From positions 1 through 46,769 of the forward strand of contig PMZI01000028.1 of NCBI GenBank assembly GCA_003170475.1: a stretch of 46,769 nt of DNA. The letters run 5' to 3'. A program made the translations under genes and the position numbers. This stretch comes from Ignavibacteriota bacterium. GTDB taxonomy: Bacteria > Bacteroidota > Ignavibacteria > UBA10030. The notes under the pieces are model-generated. The model was not told where the DNA came from and searched no databases. It worked only from the letters and a program-made list of their open reading frames with translations. Positions 42,045-46,769 of this stretch are shown in pieces (positions within the stretch are counted from its first letter, which is position 1; each line of letters begins with the position of its first letter).

Positions 42045-44042
42045 ATGAACAACAGAACCGCAGTACTCCTGACATTCTGTGCATTCGTGGTCTTCTCGAT
42101 GACGACGTTTGCCCAGGAGTCATCGACGTACAATCCGCACGAGACTTTTGATCCGGGCTTTCTGAACCAATCCGGCACGATCTATCGGAGCGGAAGTGGA
42201 TGCCCCGGTCCGGCCTACTGGCAAAACCGTGCAGACTACAAGATTACGGCGGAGCTCAACGAGGCGGATAGCACCATCACGGCTAACGAAACCATTTCGT
42301 ACAGGAACAACAGCCCAGACGCGTTGCCATATCTTTGGATTCAGCTCGACCAGAACCTTTCCCGGGAGGATTCCCGCGGCACGGCAACCGAGCCGGTGAG
42401 TGGCATGAGGCCTTCCTCAAGGCAGTTCACACAGGGCTTTGTACTCAAGTCCGTGAAGATCGAGCAGGACGGGAGGGAGTCTGACGCGAAATATATGGTT
42501 ACGGATACGCGGATGCAGATTATGCTCCCCTCGGCGATGAGAGCAAAAGGAGGAGAAATCAAACTGGAGATCTCCTACTCGTTTGAGATACTCCTCTTTG
42601 GGGCGGGCCGTATGGGGCGAACCGACACCAAGAACGGCACTATCTACGAAATAGCACAATGGTATCCGCGGATGGCAGTGTGTGACGATGTACAGGGGTG
42701 GAACACGCTTCCGTTCCTAGGTCAGGGAGAATTCTATCTTGAGTATGGGGATTTCGATTTCTCGATCAAGGTTCCGGAGGATCATATCGTCGTCGCGTCG
42801 GGCGAACTTCAAAACGCAAGTGAGGTACTTACCTCGCAGGAGCGGAAACTCCTCGATGAAGCAGCAAAGAGCGACAAAACCGTCACGATTCGCGGGGCCG
42901 ATGCCGTGAGCCCACCCGACAAGCGTCCCCAACATCTGGGGACAAAGACGTGGCACTTCAAAATGACGAATGCGCGTGATGTTGCATGGGCATCCTCCCG
43001 CTCGTTCATTTGGGATGCAGCTCGCGTTAAGCTCCCCAGCGGAAAGCGCTGCCTTGCGATGTCGGCATATCCCGTAGAAAGCGCTGGCGATTCTTCTTGG
43101 GGACGGTCGACCGAGTACGTCAAAGGCACAATTGAATACAATTCAAAGCAATGGTTCGAGTACCCCTATCCAGTTGCAGTCAATGTGGCCGGATTTGTCG
43201 GCGGGATGGAATATCCGGGCATTGTGTTCTGCAGCTGGCGCAGCCGCGGAGGCGGCCTGTGGGGAGTCACGACGCATGAGATCGGCCACAACTGGTTCCC
43301 CATGGTCGTCGGCTCGAATGAACGCGAGTATCCATGGATGGACGAAGGGTTCAATACGTTCATCAACATTTACTCAACGAGGAATTTTAACAACGGGGAA
43401 TACAAATCAGAGCGCGACTCTGCGCGGCGATTCGTTCCGATGCTGATGCGCTCGAACATATTTCCAATCTTCACGTACGCAGACAACATGCCGAGAAACG
43501 ACCTGAGCAACCTCGCTTACTACAAACCGTCGATCGGCCTGGTGATGCTGCGGGAGTACGTTCTCGGTCCCGACCGGTTCGACTATGCCTTCCGAGAATA
43601 CATCAAACGGTGGGCGTTCAAACATCCACAGCCGGGAGATTTCTTCCGGACGATGAATGAAGCATCAGGGGAAGACCTGAACTGGTTCTGGAAGTCGTGG
43701 TTTATGGAGAACTGGAAACTGGACCAGACGGTCAAAGACGTGAAGTATGTCGATAACGATCCTTCGAAAGGGGTTCTCATCACCATCGCGAACAACGAAA
43801 AAATGGTGATGCCCGTGACAGTGGAAGTGAAGGAATCGAATGGCCACAAGGGAAGAGTGAATCTGCCGGTGGAGATCTGGGCGCGTGGAGGGGAATGGAC
43901 CTTCAAATACCCATCCACAAGCATGGTTGAATACGTCACACTCGATCCTGATCACATCCTTCCAGATGTCAATTCAGACAACGATACTTGGACATCCGGC
44001 GTCGTCACGCGTAGACCCGCAAGAGGAAGGGGAAGGCAGTAG
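42045..44042 (+). CDS. Secreted M1 family metallopeptidase, second of a tandem pair
   Basis: A 665-residue paralog of the preceding gene, alignable from [24 protein letters not shown] to the end. Signal peptide at 1-23 ([19 protein letters not shown]). Zinc site HEIGH (411-415) with Glu434; here the substrate loop is the usual GGMEYPG. Tandem duplication with divergence, judged from the shared blocks PAYWQNR.DY and [16 protein letters not shown] site lies upstream of ATG 42045. It may work on different peptides than its partner. Confidence 0.9.
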   Translation: MNNRTAVLLTFCAFVVFSMTTFAQESSTYNPHETFDPGFLNQSGTIYRSGSGCPGPAYWQNRADYKITAELNEADSTITANETISYRNNSPDALPYLWIQLDQNLSREDSRGTATEPVSGMRPSSRQFTQGFVLKSVKIEQDGRESDAKYMVTDTRMQIMLPSAMRAKGGEIKLEISYSFEILLFGAGRMGRTDTKNGTIYEIAQWYPRMAVCDDVQGWNTLPFLGQGEFYLEYGDFDFSIKVPEDHIVVASGELQNASEVLTSQERKLLDEAAKSDKTVTIRGADAVSPPDKRPQHLGTKTWHFKMTNARDVAWASSRSFIWDAARVKLPSGKRCLAMSAYPVESAGDSSWGRSTEYVKGTIEYNSKQWFEYPYPVAVNVAGFVGGMEYPGIVFCSWRSRGGGLWGVTTHEIGHNWFPMVVGSNEREYPWMDEGFNTFINIYSTRNFNNGEYKSERDSARRFVPMLMRSNIFPIFTYADNMPRNDLSNLAYYKPSIGLVMLREYVLGPDRFDYAFREYIKRWAFKHPQPGDFFRTMNEASGEDLNWFWKSWFMENWKLDQTVKDVKYVDNDPSKGVLITIANNEKMVMPVTVEVKESNGHKGRVNLPVEIWARGGEWTFKYPSTSMVEYVTLDPDHILPDVNSDNDTWTSGVVTRRPARGRGRQ

Positions 44043-44191
44043 GAGGTTGACCAGATTGTGCGCTTGGGCGTCTATTCTGCAGCTTTATCTGGTGCATGTT
44101 CTGGTCCCGAATACTTCCTCCTTCGTGCGCTAAGCATGTGTAGTCTTTTTGTATCTTCATCTTGTTCCACGATCGCGTCAGGAATAAACAC

Positions 44192-45526
44192 ATGGAAGAC
44201 GCCCTCCTCATCGACAGAGTACAGTTTGCCTTCACCATCATGTATCATTACCTCTTCCCTCAATTGACGATGGGCCTCGGCCTGCTCATCGTTGTCCTGA
44301 AGGGTCTCTTCCTCTGGAAAAAGGATGAACGCTACAATCAGAGTGCACGGTTTTGGGCGAAGATCTTCGCCATCAATTTCGCAGTTGGGGTCGTAACGGG
44401 AATCCCAATGGAATTTCAATTCGGCACGAACTGGGCGAGATTCTCAACATTCGCCGGCGGAGTCATCGGGCAAACGCTCGCCATGGAAGGGGTTTTTGCT
44501 TTTTTCCTGGAGTCGAGTTTCCTCGGTCTCTTTTTGTTCGGAGAGAAGAAACTGGGACGGTCCGGCCACTTTCTTGCCGCAGTGATGGTATTTCTTGGCT
44601 CCTGGCTCTCGGGGTATTTCATCATTGCCACCAACGCGTGGATGCAACATCCGCTGGCATATGCCGCCGCCACTGACGGGTCATTGCACGTCAGTGACTA
44701 TTGGGGGCTGTTGCTCAATCCATGGATTGGGTGGCAATACACGCATAACATGATCGGCGCCGTTGTGACCGCGGCGTTCGTGATGACTTCTGTCGGCGCA
44801 TTCTATCTCCTGTCCAATCGAAACGTGGAGTACGGAAAGGTCTTTGTCCGGGTCGGAGTTGGCGCGGGACTTATCGGGTCACTCCTTGTCGCATTTCCCA
44901 CCGGTGACGGCCAGGTCAAGAATGTCGCAACGTATCAGCCTGTCACCTTCGCCGGAATGGAGGGGCTCTTTGAGAGCAAAGAGGGGGCCGAACTCATGCT
45001 CATCGGCCAGCCCGACATGGAAAAGCTCCGGATGGATAATCCACTTTATGTTCCACAACTGCTCAGCTTTCTCACCCACTACCGATGGACAGCAGAAGTG
45101 AAAGGCCTCCAGGCATTCCCCAAAGAGCAATGGCCGACCAACATCCCTCTTCTCTATTATAGCTACCATATCATGGTCGGACTTGGCACGATCTTCATGG
45201 CGATCATGGCGTTGGCGGCATTCCTTCTCTGGAAAAAGAAGCTCTATCAGGCGCGATGGGCACTGTGGATTCTGCTGTTGGCGTTTCCATTTCCGTACAT
45301 CGCCAATACGGCAGGATGGATGACAGCGGAACTGGGCCGACAACCGTGGCTCGTGTATGGTCTCATGAGAACTCTTCACGGTGCATCTCCAACGGTGTCA
45401 GCCGGAAACGGTCTCTTCACGCTTCTAGGATTTCTTGGAATGTATTTTGTCATCGGGGTCTTGTTCCTCTTTCTCGTCGTAAAGAGAATCAACCAGGGAC
45501 CTGAAAACGCGGGCTCTGCTCACTGA
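44192..45526 (+). CDS. cydA: Cytochrome bd oxidase subunit I
   Basis: A 444-residue haem-bearing subunit of the bd-type quinol oxidase, a high-affinity oxygen reductase of the inner membrane. His19 (MYHYLFPQLTMG), Glu99 and Glu107 (AMEGVFAFFLESSFLG) match the E. coli haem/proton positions exactly, and the GWQYTHNM block gives a later haem His. It is about 80 residues shorter than E. coli CydA, which fits the short-Q-loop class. ATG 44192 was preferred over the longer upstream frame because family similarity starts there. cydB follows after 56 bases. Confidence 0.94.
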   Translation: MEDALLIDRVQFAFTIMYHYLFPQLTMGLGLLIVVLKGLFLWKKDERYNQSARFWAKIFAINFAVGVVTGIPMEFQFGTNWARFSTFAGGVIGQTLAMEGVFAFFLESSFLGLFLFGEKKLGRSGHFLAAVMVFLGSWLSGYFIIATNAWMQHPLAYAAATDGSLHVSDYWGLLLNPWIGWQYTHNMIGAVVTAAFVMTSVGAFYLLSNRNVEYGKVFVRVGVGAGLIGSLLVAFPTGDGQVKNVATYQPVTFAGMEGLFESKEGAELMLIGQPDMEKLRMDNPLYVPQLLSFLTHYRWTAEVKGLQAFPKEQWPTNIPLLYYSYHIMVGLGTIFMAIMALAAFLLWKKKLYQARWALWILLLAFPFPYIANTAGWMTAELGRQPWLVYGLMRTLHGASPTVSAGNGLFTLLGFLGMYFVIGVLFLFLVVKRINQGPENAGSAH

Positions 45527-45582
45527 AGATCAGAAAGCGTAGGATCGTCGACAGTCGAAGCATACTCTTCGAGGAAAGTGCT

Positions 45583-46629
45583 ATGGAAACATTGTGGTTT
45601 GTTCTCGTCTCGTTCATGCTGACCATGTATGTTGTCTTGGATGGATTTGATCTGGGTGCTGGAATTATTCATTTGTACGCGGCAAAGACCGATGTGGAAC
45701 GGCGCTTGATTCTCAACGCCATCGGACCTGTCTGGGACGGCAACGAGGTGTGGATCCTCGCAGCCGGAGGGACGCTCTATTTCGCTTTCCCGCTTGTGTA
45801 TGCATCGAGCTTCAGCGGATTCTATCTCCCACTGATCATGATCTTGTGGCTCCTGATGTCACGCGGCCTGAGCATCGAGTTCCGGCATCAGGTGGACAAC
45901 CCGTTGTGGCGGAATTTCTGGGACGTCATGTTTTCGCTTTCCAGCGGCTTGCTGGTGATCTTCTTGGGCGCAGCGCTCGGGAACGTCATTCGCGGAGTCC
46001 CTTTGTCAAAAGACGGATATTTCTTTGAACCGCTCTGGACGACCTTTACTGTTGTGCCAGAGTCCGGAATTCTCGATTGGTATACCGTCATCTTTGGCCT
46101 CGTCGCTCTGTTTACTTTGACAGTGCACGGCTCGAGTTACGTTGCGATGAAGACTGAGGGCGACGTACAGACTCGTTCTCGCTTTGCAGCAGGCAAAGCC
46201 TGGTGGGGAGTGATGGCGACAACGATCGCTGGAATCACTACTACATTCGCTTTGCGGCCTGAATTGCTCAACAACTTCACCAAGCACTATTGGGGGCTCT
46301 TGTTCCCACTCGCCGCGCTTCTCGGACTCTCAGGCGTCTGGTATCATTTCCGAAAAGGACAAGATACCCGGATGTTTCTTTCATCCACTCTTTTCATTCT
46401 TGCGATGCTCGGAGGCACAGCGTTCGCACTCTATCCGAATCTTCTGACCTCATCGACCGATCCTTCTGCGAGCCTCACGATACACAACACCGCAGCACAG
46501 CCGTATGGGCTCGGCGTTGGCCTTTCGTGGTGGATCGTGGGAATGGTACTCGTATCGGGATACTTCATCTATGTGTACCGCTCGTTCAGAGGCAAAGTAG
46601 CTCTTCCGACAGAAGATGCCGGATACTAG
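45583..46629 (+). CDS. cydB: Cytochrome bd oxidase subunit II
   Basis: A 348-residue membrane subunit paired with CydA. The start METLWFVLVSFMLTMYVVLDGFDLGAGIIHLYA is the standard CydB motif. Further blocks are GPVWDGNEVWILAAGGTLYFAFP and SRGLSIEFRHQ. About eight membrane segments. The last 74 residues recur, with four changes, at 18728-18952. A GAGGAAAG site precedes ATG. No cydX-like small gene is apparent within the 140 bases that follow before the window ends. Confidence 0.94.
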   Translation: METLWFVLVSFMLTMYVVLDGFDLGAGIIHLYAAKTDVERRLILNAIGPVWDGNEVWILAAGGTLYFAFPLVYASSFSGFYLPLIMILWLLMSRGLSIEFRHQVDNPLWRNFWDVMFSLSSGLLVIFLGAALGNVIRGVPLSKDGYFFEPLWTTFTVVPESGILDWYTVIFGLVALFTLTVHGSSYVAMKTEGDVQTRSRFAAGKAWWGVMATTIAGITTTFALRPELLNNFTKHYWGLLFPLAALLGLSGVWYHFRKGQDTRMFLSSTLFILAMLGGTAFALYPNLLTSSTDPSASLTIHNTAAQPYGLGVGLSWWIVGMVLVSGYFIYVYRSFRGKVALPTEDAGY

Positions 46630-46769
46630 AGATGCCCTTTAGAATGATTGGTCGCGGTTGATGAGCAGGTAGAAAAGCACAAGACGTCACCGTTGAATCG
46701 CAGACCCTTTGCTATTTTTGTGGAGGACTCCTGGAATCACTCCGCGACAAATCTTGATGACATCTACAC
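46386..46769 (+). repeat. cydB 3' end and flank, intact copy of the duplication
   Basis: The counterpart of 18709-19092. The match reaches the very end of the window, so the real extent is unknown. The 140 bases after the cydB stop (46630-46769) hold only this shared flank. Confidence 0.85.

Overview
The window looks like a chromosomal contig from a facultatively anaerobic, Gram-negative member of the Bacteroidota/Chlorobi superphylum, probably Ignavibacteria-like. The best taxonomic clue is the secreted protein at 2405-4330. It ends in a YPNPFNPST-type type IX secretion sorting domain, the form usual in Ignavibacteria, Kryptonia and relatives. Most genes are of moderate GC. A patch at about 17.0-18.7 kb is visibly AT-rich. 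I saw no rRNA, tRNA, CRISPR array or intact transposase.

Layout. 0.4-16 kb is a mixed region: an S41 peptidase, a T9SS cargo protein, a DUF3592 protein, a VOC protein, an SPFH protein, a CheY-like receiver, an aldo-keto reductase, an SDR, a gamma-glutamyltransferase, a three-gene operon (dual-specificity phosphatase, lipid kinase, PAP2 phosphatase), a VF530 protein and a WalJ-like metallo-hydrolase. It is interrupted by families of palindromic intergenic repeats. 16-19.4 kb is a scarred segment: a truncated PLD-nuclease-like start, a Crp/Fnr regulator, a 2[4Fe-4S] ferredoxin, a broken DUF4405 membrane protein carrying a dnaX-like slippery heptamer, a PPM1/LCM-type methyltransferase, and a decayed copy of the 3' end of cydB with its downstream flank. 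The intact cydB lies at the right end of the window.

19.7-36.5 kb is a thiol/sulfur/metal redox island. On the minus strand an ArsR regulator precedes a CxxC mini-thioredoxin, an ArsP-type permease and a small Cys-Cys protein, next to a thioredoxin/DUF6132 pair. On the plus strand come DUF6125, half-size TauE, methyltransferases, and an ATGA-coupled trio (atypical thioredoxin, TrxR-like flavoprotein lacking the NADPH motif, DUF1858). Next is a MerR-led operon for an octaheme tetrathionate-reductase-family cytochrome, a cytochrome b and two YeeE/YedE transporters, the second fused to a Cys-less rhodanese. A DUF134/ArsP_2/thioesterase operon, a NifX-like protein, pyruvoyl arginine decarboxylase and a CGGC protein follow. 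The ArsR gene and the DUF134 operon share a near-identical palindromic operator, suggesting one metal(loid)-responsive regulon.

36.5-46.8 kb holds an Asp/Glu racemase, a CDF metal exporter coupled to a GlcD-like FAD dehydrogenase, two tandem secreted M1 metallopeptidases and cydAB for microaerobic respiration. The strongest candidate for an under-described system is the MerR-octaheme-cytochrome b-YeeE-YeeE/rhodanese operon. It would join quinol-driven reduction of a sulfur or nitrogen oxyanion to sulfur-compound transport. The Trx-like/TrxR-like/DUF1858 trio just upstream comes next.
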